A stretch of 64,000 nt of DNA from Maribellus sediminis. Its GTDB lineage: Bacteria; Bacteroidota; Bacteroidia; Bacteroidales; Prolixibacteraceae. The translations under genes were made by a program, and so were the position numbers. The stretch covers positions 558,001 to 622,000 of the forward strand of contig NZ_WXUB01000004.1 of the NCBI RefSeq assembly GCF_011799805.1, written 5' to 3'. The number at the start of each line of letters is the position of its first letter. Position 1 is the stretch's first letter. Under the pieces are notes generated by a model. The model worked only from the letters and a program-made list of their open reading frames with translations. It was not told the origin of the DNA and searched no databases. Of the stretch, positions 45,715 to 54,498 are shown one piece after another.

Positions 45715-46428
45715 TTACTTCAAACAATCCAAGTATTTCTGAATGGTTGTTTCCAGCCCCAGGTAAAGCGCATCGGCAATTAAGGCGTGTCCGATTGAGA
45801 CTTCTTTTAGATTGGGTATTTTGTGGTACATAAAATTCAAATTCTCCAGACTCAGGTCGTGACCGGCATTTACATCAATCCCGAGGTTCTCTGCAACTTT
45901 TGCTGCATGCACAAAAGCCTCTATTGCCTTGTTGCGGTCAATGGGGTAGAGTGTTGCATAAGGTTCGGTGTATAACTCAATGCGGTCGGTTTTAATCTCG
46001 GCAGCACCTTCAACCGCTTCTTCATCCGGATCAACAAAAATCGAAGTGCGTATACCGCTTTCTTTTAAACGGGCAATCACTTCTTTCAGAAAACCCATGT
46101 GTTTCCAGGTGTCCCAACCGTGGTCGCTGGTTAACTGTTTATCTGAGTCGGGAACAAGTGTTACCTGGTCGGGTAGCACTTCGGTGACCATGCGAAGAAA
46201 ATCTTCGTTTGGATAACCTTCAATATTAAATTCTGTGGTAATCAGAGGTTTAATTTCGTAAACATCTTTGCGGGTAATGTGGCGCTCATCGGGGCGGGGG
46301 TGTACGGTAATTCCCTGTGCTCCAAATTCCTGACATTTTATGGTGGCCATTTTAACGCTTGGCACCTGACCTCCACGCGAGTTTCGCAGTGTTGCAATTT
46401 TATTTATATTTACACTAAGCCTGGTCAT
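45715..46428 (-). CDS. pdxJ: Pyridoxine 5'-phosphate synthase
   Basis: A 237-residue TIM-barrel enzyme of usual PdxJ length. Landmarks are LSVNINKIATLRNSRGG, GITVHPRPDERHI, EFNIEGYP, VTLVPD, and the C-terminal VNAGHDLSLENL and EVSIGHALIADAL. It joins 1-deoxyxylulose 5-phosphate and 3-amino-2-oxopropyl phosphate to form pyridoxine phosphate. In Bacteroidota pdxJ often sits beside nadK, as here, in divergent orientation with only 67 bp between it and the CBS gene. Confidence 0.97.
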   Translation of the reverse strand: MTRLSVNINKIATLRNSRGGQVPSVKMATIKCQEFGAQGITVHPRPDERHITRKDVYEIKPLITTEFNIEGYPNEDFLRMVTEVLPDQVTLVPDSDKQLTSDHGWDTWKHMGFLKEVIARLKESGIRTSIFVDPDEEAVEGAAEIKTDRIELYTEPYATLYPIDRNKAIEAFVHAAKVAENLGIDVNAGHDLSLENLNFMYHKIPNLKEVSIGHALIADALYLGLETTIQKYLDCLK

Positions 46429-46495
46429 TTTATACTAATTTTGATTAGCGAAGTTACAATTTTCGGGCTGAACGAATAACGTTTAAACTAAAGTT

Positions 46496-47161
46496 TTGTT
46501 AGCAGAACAACTCATATCGGATGCCATTCCTTCGGTTAGAAGCGATGAAAAAGGGCGAAAAGCACTGAGTCACATGGATGTGTACCGGGTGTCGCATATT
46601 CCGGTAGTTGACGACTCGAAGTATTTAGGATTGGTTTCGGATAAGTTAATATACGACCTGAACCTGGTTGATGAACCTATCTCTAAAGAACTGGATAAAC
46701 TGAACACCACCCACGCCCACGTCAGTCAGCATATTTTTGAACTGGCCGTAGTGATGTACAAGCTAAAAATTAGTGTGCTGCCTGTTCTCGATGATGATCA
46801 TTATTACGTGGGTGCCATTACCTTGTACGATTTGGCCCGAAGGTTTGCCAGCCTATTCTCGTTGCAGGAAATTGGGGGAGTTATAGTTATTGAAACCACA
46901 GTTGGTGATTATTCCGTTTCCCAGGTTTGCCAGATTATTGAAAGTAACGATGTAAGGATACTAAGTTTCTTTATCGATCGTAAACCGGGGATCAGCAACA
47001 TCGACCTGATTATGAAGTTAAACACAGTTGAGCTTTCGGGTGTGGTGCAGGCGCTGATGCGATACGATTACAATGTAAAAGCCGTTTACCAGGATGAGTC
47101 GATGTTAAATGACCTTTATAAAGACAGATACGATCAGTTCATGAAATTTATGAACATTTAA
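46496..47161 (+). CDS. CBS-domain protein with TTG start
   Basis: A 221-residue soluble protein with two CBS motifs (about 1-60 and 70-125, the second with SVLPVLDDDHYYVGAIT) and a C-terminal ~80-residue ACT-like segment (GGVIVIETTVGDYSVSQVCQIIESNDVRIL). The start is TTG: an in-frame TAA lies 12 bp upstream, and no ATG or GTG in this frame precedes the conserved start. CBS pairs sense adenosine nucleotides, so this may be a regulator of NadK, whose gene begins 10 bp downstream. Confidence 0.82.
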   Translation: MLAEQLISDAIPSVRSDEKGRKALSHMDVYRVSHIPVVDDSKYLGLVSDKLIYDLNLVDEPISKELDKLNTTHAHVSQHIFELAVVMYKLKISVLPVLDDDHYYVGAITLYDLARRFASLFSLQEIGGVIVIETTVGDYSVSQVCQIIESNDVRILSFFIDRKPGISNIDLIMKLNTVELSGVVQALMRYDYNVKAVYQDESMLNDLYKDRYDQFMKFMNI

Positions 47162-47171
47162 ACCGCAATTC

Positions 47172-48053
47172 ATGAAGGTAGCAGTTTTTGGCACCCAGGT
47201 TTCCGATGATTTTGTTCCGGTTCTTCAGGAGTTTTTTGGCTTTTTGCAGGCACGCGAAATCGAGGTGCAGTTGTACAAACCATTCTACAATTTTATTACC
47301 GAAGAATTACAGTCGAAAACATACTACACATCATTTTTTCATTCACATACCGATTTCGATCCGGATAACAGTTATATATTTAGTGTTGGCGGCGATGGAA
47401 CCTTCTTGCAGTCGGTATTGCTGATCCGTAATTTTTCGATACCCGTAATTGGCGTGAACAGTGGCCGGCTTGGTTTTTTGGCCGACATTTCGGAAGATCA
47501 GGTGAACGATGCCCTCGTTAATATATTCAGTAAAAATTACAAAGTAGTTGAGCGTACCATGCTTGAAATTGAGTTTTCCGATCGCGAAAACCTCGACTTT
47601 AATTATGCGCTGAACGAAATGACGGTACTGAAAACCGACAACTCATCGATGTTGAACGTGGCAGCTTATATTGATGGCGAATTTCTGAACAATTACTGGG
47701 CCGACGGTTTGATTATTGCCACACCAACCGGATCAACAGCCTATTCGCTAAGTGTTGGCGGGCCGATATTGACTCCAAATTCCGAGAATATTATAATTAC
47801 TCCAATGGCACCGCACAACCTGACCATTCGTCCGATTGTGGTTCCCGATAACTGCACCATCACCTTAAAAGTTGAAGGCCGTGGTTCGAACTACCTCACC
47901 TCGCTCGATTCACGTTCGGTAGCCGTTGAATTCTCAACCGTAATTACCGTAAAAAAAGCACGCTTTAAATTGAAGACTTTACAGCTTCCTGAACAGCCCT
48001 TTTTCTACACGCTCAGAAACAAGCTAATGTGGGGAATCGACCGTAGAAACTGA
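47172..48053 (+). CDS. nadK: NAD kinase
   Basis: A 293-residue NAD/ATP kinase. The GGDGT motif (73-77) and the following NSGRLGFLAD, NEMTVLKTDNSSML, DGLIIATPTGSTAYSLSVGGP and NLTIRPIVVPD sequences cover the NAD- and ATP-binding sites. It makes NADP+ from NAD+ in the cytoplasm. It is 10 bp after the CBS gene and followed by a 315-bp gap with a promoter-like box. Confidence 0.97.
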   Translation: MKVAVFGTQVSDDFVPVLQEFFGFLQAREIEVQLYKPFYNFITEELQSKTYYTSFFHSHTDFDPDNSYIFSVGGDGTFLQSVLLIRNFSIPVIGVNSGRLGFLADISEDQVNDALVNIFSKNYKVVERTMLEIEFSDRENLDFNYALNEMTVLKTDNSSMLNVAAYIDGEFLNNYWADGLIIATPTGSTAYSLSVGGPILTPNSENIIITPMAPHNLTIRPIVVPDNCTITLKVEGRGSNYLTSLDSRSVAVEFSTVITVKKARFKLKTLQLPEQPFFYTLRNKLMWGIDRRN

Positions 48054-48368
48054 ATTTCCGTGCCTACTTAACAATTTTTAATCTTTGTTTGTGTTTTATA
48101 ATAGCATTGGGTTATGTTATTTTTAGAATTATATTACTTTTGTAGCTTTTATAAACAAAAAGAGTGTCGTTTTAAAACGATCAAATTTGCTGATATTCAA
48201 TTGTTTATGAGAGTGGTTTTTGGGACCGAACCAAGCCTTGATTTGTGAAAAAACACGTAAAGATCAACAAGCGGGAGACACCTGAAAATTACCGGCGAAA
48301 CAAAGCGGATAGAACGAGAAAATAACATGTCCAAAACCATTGTTAAAGAAACGAATTTGAATACCAAG
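48054..48368 (+). promoter_or_regulatory. Promoter region of the outer-membrane assembly operon
   Basis: No gene. A TACTTTTG box at 48135-48142 fits the Bacteroidota -7 element, giving a leader of about 220 nt before the barrel-protein ATG. TTG at 48107-48109 is a weak -33 candidate with long spacing. Confidence 0.5.
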
Positions 48369-49127
48369 ATGAAGAAACTACTATTGGTGTTTGCAATAGT
48401 TTTGATAACCTTATCAGGACATGCACAAAAAACAGCGGATATCGGAATTTGGGGTGGGACAGGAACCGTATGGGGAGATATGGACGACAACACTCCGTTT
48501 GATAAACTAAATTTGAATTTTGGAGCTTACTTCAGATATAATTTTAACGCCCGTGTCGGGTTACGTGCCATGTTTTTAACTGGTTCAATGTCGCGGGACG
48601 GAATGGTCGAGAATGCTGAATGGAGCTTTGATAAAGGCGTTCAGGATCTTACCGTTCAGGCAGAAATCAATTACCTGAAATACGTGTTGGGATCAAAAAA
48701 AATGAAATTCAGTCCATACGTTACACTTGGTTTGGGAGTGTCGTACTACACCTATAACTTTAGGCCCGAAGATATTTATACGTTTAATCCCAATTACCCG
48801 GAAATAGATTACGATGCCACAGGCAAACCTGTAGCTAACGACAGGGAAGAGTCGCTGGTTGTGCCAACCCTGCCTTTTGGTATTGGTGTGAAATGGGCCA
48901 TCGGGCAACGGCTTGGTGTTGGGGTTGAATACCAAATGAGAAAACACATGAGTGACAAACTGGATGACCTGGATGATCCCTTGTCGTTTGTGAATGATAT
49001 CGGCGAAACGGTTAACTACACGTCGCAAAATCATAACAACGACTGGACAGGATACCTGGGAGTTCATGTTACCTATAAAGTTTATATCGGTAAAAAAGCT
49101 TGTCCTGCTTACCAAAGTAAAGATTAA
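48369..49127 (+). CDS. DUF6089-type outer-membrane barrel protein
   Basis: A 252-residue protein. The start at MKKLLLVFAIVLITLSGHAQ gives a clean signal peptide; an ATG 14 codons earlier adds a hydrophilic leader. The barrel opens with TADIGIWGGTGTVWGDMDD and contains FSPYVTLGLGVSYYTYNFRPEDI and LPFGIGVKWAIGQRLGVGVEYQMRKHMSDKLDD, the pattern of the DUF6089 family found beside uppS and bamA in this phylum. It is 2 bp before uppS, so it is translationally coupled to the assembly operon. Confidence 0.85.
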   Translation: MKKLLLVFAIVLITLSGHAQKTADIGIWGGTGTVWGDMDDNTPFDKLNLNFGAYFRYNFNARVGLRAMFLTGSMSRDGMVENAEWSFDKGVQDLTVQAEINYLKYVLGSKKMKFSPYVTLGLGVSYYTYNFRPEDIYTFNPNYPEIDYDATGKPVANDREESLVVPTLPFGIGVKWAIGQRLGVGVEYQMRKHMSDKLDDLDDPLSFVNDIGETVNYTSQNHNNDWTGYLGVHVTYKVYIGKKACPAYQSKD

Positions 49128-49129
49128 GA

Positions 49130-49876
49130 ATGATGTCGTTCAGAGACAGGATAGATAACAACAAGATACCAAAGCATGTTGCCATCATTATGGATGGTAA
49201 CGGCAGATGGGCTGAGCGTCATGGCAAGATTCGTGTAGTTGGGCACGAACACGGTGTGGAATCGGTTCGCTCGGTGGTTGAAGGAGCCGGCGAAATTGGT
49301 GTTCAACACCTTACGCTTTATGCTTTTTCTACCGAAAACTGGGACCGTCCCAGGGAAGAAGTTGAAGCCTTAATGGGATTGCTGGTGCAGGCCATTGAAG
49401 CAGAAACCGATTCGTTGATGGAAAATAATGTGCGGCTGGATGCCATCGGGGACCTGGATCCCATGCCTGCTCACGTTCTTGAAAATTTGAATAAATGTAA
49501 AGACCGCTTAAAAAACAATACAGGCCTGAATTTGATTCTCGCCCTTAGTTACAGCGGACAATGGGACATTTTGAACGCTACAAAAAAGATAGCGCAGGAT
49601 GTTGCCAGCCAGAAAATAGATATAGAAACCATTGATCATGACCTGTTCAGTAGCTATTTGTCGACAAGCGAAGTGCCTGAACCTGAATTGTTGATTAGGA
49701 CCAGCGGTGAATACCGGATTAGTAATTTTCTTTTGTGGCAAATTGCTTATTCCGAATTGTATTTTACGCAAAAGTTATGGCCCGATTTCAGGAAAGAGGA
49801 CCTTTTTGAGGCGATTGTAGATTACCAGAACAGAGAAAGAAGATTCGGAAAAACCAGAGAACAGTTAACGAGCTAG
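49130..49876 (+). CDS. uppS: Isoprenyl (undecaprenyl) diphosphate synthase
   Basis: A 248-residue cis-prenyltransferase. Catalytic Asp22 lies in IIMDGNGRWAE and the diphosphate-binding motif is LLIRTSGEYRISNFLLWQ. Other landmarks are HGVESVRSVV and LYAFSTENWDRP. It makes the C55 lipid carrier for cell-wall precursors. Start is one of two adjacent ATGs. It sits between the barrel gene (2 bp) and bamA (4 bp). Confidence 0.97.
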   Translation: MMSFRDRIDNNKIPKHVAIIMDGNGRWAERHGKIRVVGHEHGVESVRSVVEGAGEIGVQHLTLYAFSTENWDRPREEVEALMGLLVQAIEAETDSLMENNVRLDAIGDLDPMPAHVLENLNKCKDRLKNNTGLNLILALSYSGQWDILNATKKIAQDVASQKIDIETIDHDLFSSYLSTSEVPEPELLIRTSGEYRISNFLLWQIAYSELYFTQKLWPDFRKEDLFEAIVDYQNRERRFGKTREQLTS

Positions 49877-49880
49877 TTGT

Positions 49881-52580
49881 ATGAGTAAATTTTTAAGATC
49901 GACGATAACCCTTTTATTGCTTTCAATATTCCTGGCTCCGCCATTGATGGCGCAGGAAGAGCTTGACAGCACAAATTTTTCTATTTATTATTCGAGCGCT
50001 CAGGAATATACCATTGCTGATATTCAGGTTTCCGGAATTCGCTACCTCGATAAAACTGTTCTGATCCAGTTATCAGGACTGAAAGTGGGGGACGAAATCA
50101 TGGTTCCCGGCGACGAGATTACCCAAGCCATCAAAAAACTGTGGCAGCAGGGTTTGTTTTCCGATGTAAAAATCACAGCAACCAAAGTTATTGGCAACAA
50201 CATTTGGCTCGATATTTATCTGCAGGAACGCCCGCGTCTGGCAGACGTTAATTTCTATGGCGTTTCGAAATCGGAAAAAGATGATATTACCGAAAAAGTA
50301 CTTTTGTTGCGTGGTAGCCAGATCACCGATCACCAGGTGAACAGTGCCGAACGTACCATTATGGGTATTTTTCATGCCAAAGGATTCCTGAATACCGAAG
50401 TAAATATTGTGCAGCGCGACGATACCACGCAAAACAACAGCGTGATCCTCGATATCTATGTGGATAAAAAGGAAAAGGTAAAAGTTAATAACATCGAAAT
50501 TGAGGGAAACGAGGCACTTAGCGACGTGACGCTCGAACGTGCCATGAAGAAAACCAACGAAAAATCGTTGCGCAATTTCTTCAAAACAAAGAAATTCCTG
50601 CAAGAAGAGTACGATAAGGATAAAATCAACCTGATTGATAAATACAACGAGAAAGGTTACCGCGACGCCGTAATTGTGGATGATTCGATTTCGCAGGTTC
50701 AGGTTGGACGGAAACAAAAAACACGTGTCGACATTGATATTGATGTTGAAGAAGGTGATAAATACTACTTCGGCGACATCAAATGGGTGGGAAATACGGT
50801 GTATCCTTCTGATTACTTAAGCATGCGTTTAGGTATTAAAAGAGGAGATGTATTCAACCAAAAAATACTCGATAAGCGTCTTTTCGATAACGACGAAGGT
50901 TTGAACAATGTGTACCTCGATAAAGGTTACCTGTTTTTCAACCTCGAACCGGTTGAGGTGAATATCGACAAGGATACCATCGATTACGAAATGCGTATTT
51001 ACGAAGGCAAACAGGCCACCATCAACGAAGTGCGAATTGTGGGAAACACCAAAACTCACGAGCATGTGGCACGACGCGAATTACGAACATTTCCGGGCGA
51101 CCTGTTCAGCAAAACCCTGCTCATGCGTTCGTACAGGGAATTGGCCCAGTTGGGACACTTCGATCCGGAAGCGATAAACCCCGATGTACAGCCACACCCC
51201 GAAGACGGGACTGTGGATATTGAATACCAGTTGCAGGAAAAAGCCAACGACCAGATCGAGCTTTCAGGTGGTTGGGGTGCCGGTATGTTTGTAGGATCGG
51301 TAGGTTTGAAATTTGCCAACTTCTCGGTGCGTAACATTTTTAACAAGGAAGCATGGCGCCCGCTGCCAACCGGCGATGGTCAAACCCTGAGTTTGCGTTA
51401 TCAAACCAGCGGACGTTATTACCGTACCGTAAGTTTGTCGTTTATGGAGCCCTGGTTAGGAGGTAAGAAACCAAATTCATTCTCGGTTTCGCTTTCGCAT
51501 TCACGAGTAAATTACAGTGCTAATAAATACTACCAGAATTACAACAATTACGGTTATGGCAACTCGTATTATGGCGGTAGTTATTATAATCCGTACAGTT
51601 CTTACGGTGGTGGTTACAATCCTTATGGCGGTTATGGCGGTTATGGTAGTTATTACCCAACGTATTCCTATAACTACGATTCGGAAAACGATGATAACAG
51701 CAAGGACCGGATCTGGGAAACTACAGCTTTGGCTTTAGGTTATGGTTACCGCCTGTCGTGGCCCGATGACTACTTTACGGTGTATCACGAACTCTCGTTC
51801 GAGCACTATAAGCTCCAGAATATGAGCAGCTATTTCCCGTTCTTGGCCGACGAAAACGGAGAAGTGAACGGAACAGCAAACAACTTCAATTTTAAAACCG
51901 TATTCGGAAGAAGTTCTGTAGATAATCCATTGTATTCGCGCAGCGGTTCGAGCTTTTCGCTGGCACTGAAACTTACGCCTCCTTACTCTTTGTTTAACGG
52001 GGTAGATTATTCGAGTCCCGATGTGTCGAATGCTGATAAATACAAATGGATTGAATACCACAAATGGTTGTTTAAAGGACAGTTGTATAATCCGCTAACT
52101 AAAAATACCAACCTGGTACTGCGTACTGCGTTCGAATTCGGATTCCTGGGTTACTACGATAAAAACAGGCAGTCGCCTTTTGAAGGATTTATCGTAGGTG
52201 GATCGGGTATGTCGGGTTACAACATGTACGGTACCGATTACGTTTCGCTGCGTGGTTACAAAGATTACAGTTTAAGTACCAATACCTATGGTTCGAACAT
52301 GTATACCAAGTTTACCATGGAATTGCGTTACCCGATTACGCTGAAACCAAGTGCGACCATTTATGCACTCACCTTCCTCGAAGCAGGTAATGCAGGTATG
52401 GCGTTCCAGAACTATACACCTTTTAAATTGCACCGTTCGGCGGGTATGGGAGTTCGTATCTTCCTGCCAATGTTCGGATTGATGGGTATCGACTGGGGTT
52501 ACGGTTTCGACCCGATTCCGGGAAGATCAAACGACAACTGGGGAAGCCAGTTCCATTTCGTAATCGGTCAGCAGTTCTAA
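49881..52580 (+). CDS. bamA: Outer-membrane protein assembly factor BamA
   Basis: An 899-residue Omp85 protein. A signal peptide (about 1-24) precedes five POTRA domains (about 40-460) and a 16-strand barrel ending in GSQFHFVIGQQF, with a C-terminal aromatic residue. POTRA features such as IADIQVSGIRYLDKTVL and VGNTKTHEHVARRELRTFPGDLF are clear. A Tyr/Gly/Asn-rich insertion lies at about 549-600 within the barrel, probably an external loop. It folds and inserts outer-membrane proteins; the two Skp genes downstream encode the matching chaperones. Confidence 0.96.
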   Translation: MSKFLRSTITLLLLSIFLAPPLMAQEELDSTNFSIYYSSAQEYTIADIQVSGIRYLDKTVLIQLSGLKVGDEIMVPGDEITQAIKKLWQQGLFSDVKITATKVIGNNIWLDIYLQERPRLADVNFYGVSKSEKDDITEKVLLLRGSQITDHQVNSAERTIMGIFHAKGFLNTEVNIVQRDDTTQNNSVILDIYVDKKEKVKVNNIEIEGNEALSDVTLERAMKKTNEKSLRNFFKTKKFLQEEYDKDKINLIDKYNEKGYRDAVIVDDSISQVQVGRKQKTRVDIDIDVEEGDKYYFGDIKWVGNTVYPSDYLSMRLGIKRGDVFNQKILDKRLFDNDEGLNNVYLDKGYLFFNLEPVEVNIDKDTIDYEMRIYEGKQATINEVRIVGNTKTHEHVARRELRTFPGDLFSKTLLMRSYRELAQLGHFDPEAINPDVQPHPEDGTVDIEYQLQEKANDQIELSGGWGAGMFVGSVGLKFANFSVRNIFNKEAWRPLPTGDGQTLSLRYQTSGRYYRTVSLSFMEPWLGGKKPNSFSVSLSHSRVNYSANKYYQNYNNYGYGNSYYGGSYYNPYSSYGGGYNPYGGYGGYGSYYPTYSYNYDSENDDNSKDRIWETTALALGYGYRLSWPDDYFTVYHELSFEHYKLQNMSSYFPFLADENGEVNGTANNFNFKTVFGRSSVDNPLYSRSGSSFSLALKLTPPYSLFNGVDYSSPDVSNADKYKWIEYHKWLFKGQLYNPLTKNTNLVLRTAFEFGFLGYYDKNRQSPFEGFIVGGSGMSGYNMYGTDYVSLRGYKDYSLSTNTYGSNMYTKFTMELRYPITLKPSATIYALTFLEAGNAGMAFQNYTPFKLHRSAGMGVRIFLPMFGLMGIDWGYGFDPIPGRSNDNWGSQFHFVIGQQF
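51529..51690 (+). repeat. Tyr/Gly-rich low-complexity coding tract in bamA
   Basis: Codons for Tyr, Gly, Asn and Ser alternate in short repeats such as GGYGGYGSYYP. The tract encodes about 50 residues placed between two barrel strands. Confidence 0.85.
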
Positions 52581-52649
52581 AAAACAAAAAGAATGTTTTG
52601 GCATAAAATATGATAGATGATCATCAGTTTAACTAAAAAAGAATTTGCC

Positions 52650-53162
52650 ATGAAGAAGATAATTTTAACGCTAATAGCAGTTTTTTCGATCGCTTTAGTT
52701 TCGAATGCACAGAAGTACGGCTTTATCGATTCGGAATACATAATGGATAATATTCCGGCATTTAATGCAGCACAGGAACAACTCGATCAGTTGTCGTCGC
52801 AGTACCAGAAAGAACTGGAATCGATGCATGCTGAAATCGAACAGATGTATAAAGATTTTCAGGCCGAAAGCGTGTTGTTGTCGGAAGACATGAAACGCAA
52901 ACGCGAAGATGTGATCATTTCAAAAGAAAAAGATTATAAACAACTGCAACGTAAGTATTTCGGGCCAAGTGGCGACCTGTTTAAAAAGCGTCAGGGGCTG
53001 GTAAAACCTATCCAGGACGATATCTTTAATGCCGTGCAGGAAATTGCTACTGATGGCAGCTATGCTTTAATTTTCGACAAGGCCGGAGGTACCACTTTAT
53101 TCTATACAAATCCGCGCTATGATTTAAGCGATCAGGTTTTGCAAAAACTCGGTTATAAATAG
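52650..53162 (+). CDS. OmpH/Skp family periplasmic chaperone (first copy)
   Basis: A 170-residue protein with the start set at MKKIILTLIAVFSIALV, a signal peptide cleaved after SNAQ. The mature protein opens KYGFIDSEYIMDNIPAF, followed by a long charged coiled coil (about 45-110) and a C-terminal beta strand region. This is the Skp/OmpH trimeric, tentacle-shaped chaperone that carries unfolded outer-membrane proteins to BamA. It follows bamA in the same operon. Confidence 0.92.
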   Translation: MKKIILTLIAVFSIALVSNAQKYGFIDSEYIMDNIPAFNAAQEQLDQLSSQYQKELESMHAEIEQMYKDFQAESVLLSEDMKRKREDVIISKEKDYKQLQRKYFGPSGDLFKKRQGLVKPIQDDIFNAVQEIATDGSYALIFDKAGGTTLFYTNPRYDLSDQVLQKLGYK

Positions 53163-53173
53163 AGATATAATAC

Positions 53174-53181
53174 TATATTTG
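53174..53181 (+). promoter_or_regulatory. Possible -7 element before the second skp gene
   Basis: TATATTTG fits TAnnTTTG, 29 bp before the ATG. It could give extra transcription of the second chaperone gene. Confidence 0.4.
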
Positions 53182-53209
53182 CAAGCAAAAAATTAAGACC
53201 ACGTTAATT

Positions 53210-53731
53210 ATGAAGAATTTAATGAAACTACTGGCAGTACTTTTGATAACTGTATCGGCTGCTACTGTTAATGCACAAACTTTAAAGTTTGGTCATATCG
53301 ATCTTCAGGCACTTGTTCAGGTAATGCCAGAAAGAACTGCGGCTGAAGCGGAATACAATAAATTTCAGGGCGAACTTGAAGAGATCCTGGGAGAAATGCA
53401 ACAGGATTTACAGACCAAATATGGTGAATTTGAACAAATGGGACAGGAAGTATCTCAAATTAAAAGAGATGCAAAAGTTACCGAAATACAAGAGATTCAA
53501 CAACGTATTCAAAATTACCAGGTAACCGCCCAGCAGCAGATGAACCAGAAACAAAACGAATTGTTAGGACCGGTTTTCGAAAAAGCTGAAAATGCCATTG
53601 CAGAAGTAGCTAAAGAAAAAGGTTTGATTTATGTTTTTGACTCAGGTCAGAACAACAGAACTATTCTGTACAAATCGAACCAAAGCCTTGACATACTGCC
53701 GCTGGTTAAAGCAAAACTCGGTATTCAGTAA
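53210..53731 (+). CDS. OmpH/Skp family periplasmic chaperone (second copy)
   Basis: A 173-residue paralogue of the preceding gene, with a signal peptide ending VNAQ. The opening LKFGHIDLQALVQVMPERTAAEAEYNKF and the Gln/Glu-rich coiled coil (about 45-115) match Skp/OmpH. The two copies differ strongly in the coiled coil, so they may serve different clients or form mixed trimers. It is the last gene of the assembly operon and is followed by a terminator. Confidence 0.92.
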   Translation: MKNLMKLLAVLLITVSAATVNAQTLKFGHIDLQALVQVMPERTAAEAEYNKFQGELEEILGEMQQDLQTKYGEFEQMGQEVSQIKRDAKVTEIQEIQQRIQNYQVTAQQQMNQKQNELLGPVFEKAENAIAEVAKEKGLIYVFDSGQNNRTILYKSNQSLDILPLVKAKLGIQ

Positions 53732-53753
53732 GACTTTTTAAAGTAGAACATAT

Positions 53754-53792
53754 TGAAAAGCCATTCGTCGTATTGACGGATGGCTTTTTTTG
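53754..53792 (+). terminator. Terminator of the bamA-skp-skp operon
   Basis: Stem AAAAGCCATTCGTC/GACGGATGGCTTTT with one T-G pair and a GTATT loop, then a T-run. Confidence 0.85.
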
Positions 53793-53820
53793 TTGCTGAC
53801 TGCTCGTGAGCTTCGAATGA

Positions 53821-53880
53821 ATAACTCCGGTCTTCAGACCGGGGACTTGAAGTCGCAGGAGGGTAGTGGGCTTAAGCCCT
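53821..53880. repeat. Partial REP-like unit
   Basis: CCGGTCT-TC-AGACCGG (53827-53842) and the perfect palindrome GGGCTTAAGCCC (53868-53879). The spacing is shorter than in the two full units and the sequence between them is diverged. Confidence 0.7.
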
Positions 53881-53905
53881 AGATTATTGTTATCATCTTG
53901 CATGT

Positions 53906-54020
53906 CCCCGGCATAAATGCCAGGGTTAGTCAGAGATCATGGGCGTAAGTTCAAGTAATTGAATAACTCCGGTCTTTAGACCGGAGCTCAGGAGCAGCCG
54001 ACAGGAATGGGCTTTAGCCC
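53906..54020. repeat. REP-like unit, left copy of a 115-bp direct repeat
   Basis: Three palindromes in fixed order: CCCCGGCAT-AA-ATGCCAGGG (53906-53925), CTCCGGTCTTTAGACCGGAG (53967-53986) and GGGCTTTAGCCC (54009-54020). The same three, in the same order and spacing, recur at 54499-54613. The third palindrome contains the stop codon of the transposase gene. Confidence 0.88.
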
Positions 54021-54448
54021 TGTGCCGTATCAAAGCCATAATTCGAGATAAACTCCTGGTATTCCTCCTCCCAACTCTTGTTCCTGTGATGTATCTCTTG
54101 ATTTCTAATGTATTCGCGAACCCGGTTAACCTGAGAGTCACTAACCGATACTGCAAAATATTCATCCGCCCACTCAAACTTCCCGCTGGTCAATCTCTGT
54201 TTATTAATCCAATATGATGATTCCCCTTTAATTAGTTGCAGGCATTTCGACACCATCTGATCGGCTTTTAACGAAATAAGGCAATGTATATGCTCCTCAT
54301 GGCCATTAATAAAATCGATGTGGATGGATTTATCACGGGCATTTTCTTTAATATGATCGAGGATTGTCTGCTTATTTCTTGTGGTAATGAATGGAATTCT
54401 GTTCTTGGTTCCCCATACACAGTGGAGGTATATTTTAATGTAGGCCAT
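54014..54448 (-). CDS. Y1 (HUH) transposase, IS200-like / REP-associated type
   Basis: A 144-residue transposase. The HUH motif is HIH in GHEEHIHCLISL, and the catalytic tyrosine is probably that in VREYIRNQE, on the C-terminal helix. The opening YIKIYLHCVWGTKNRIPF is typical of the family. Such enzymes cut and join single-stranded DNA at hairpin sites. It is flanked on both sides by matching palindromes: the stop codon TAA lies inside GGGCTAAAGCCC, and the same palindrome (54462-54473) sits 13 bp before the start. This is the arrangement of a RAYT (REP-associated tyrosine transposase) domesticated to a REP family. It is full length and appears intact. Confidence 0.9.
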   Translation of the reverse strand: MAYIKIYLHCVWGTKNRIPFITTRNKQTILDHIKENARDKSIHIDFINGHEEHIHCLISLKADQMVSKCLQLIKGESSYWINKQRLTSGKFEWADEYFAVSVSDSQVNRVREYIRNQEIHHRNKSWEEEYQEFISNYGFDTAQG

Positions 54449-54461
54449 TGAATCTGGTTTT

Positions 54462-54473
54462 GGGCTAAAGCCC
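54462..54473. repeat. GGGCTAAAGCCC palindrome next to the transposase start
   Basis: A 12-bp palindrome identical in core to the one carrying the stop codon at the other end of the gene. Confidence 0.75.
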
Positions 54474-54498
54474 GGTTCGTTCGGGTTGCTTCGTTGGT

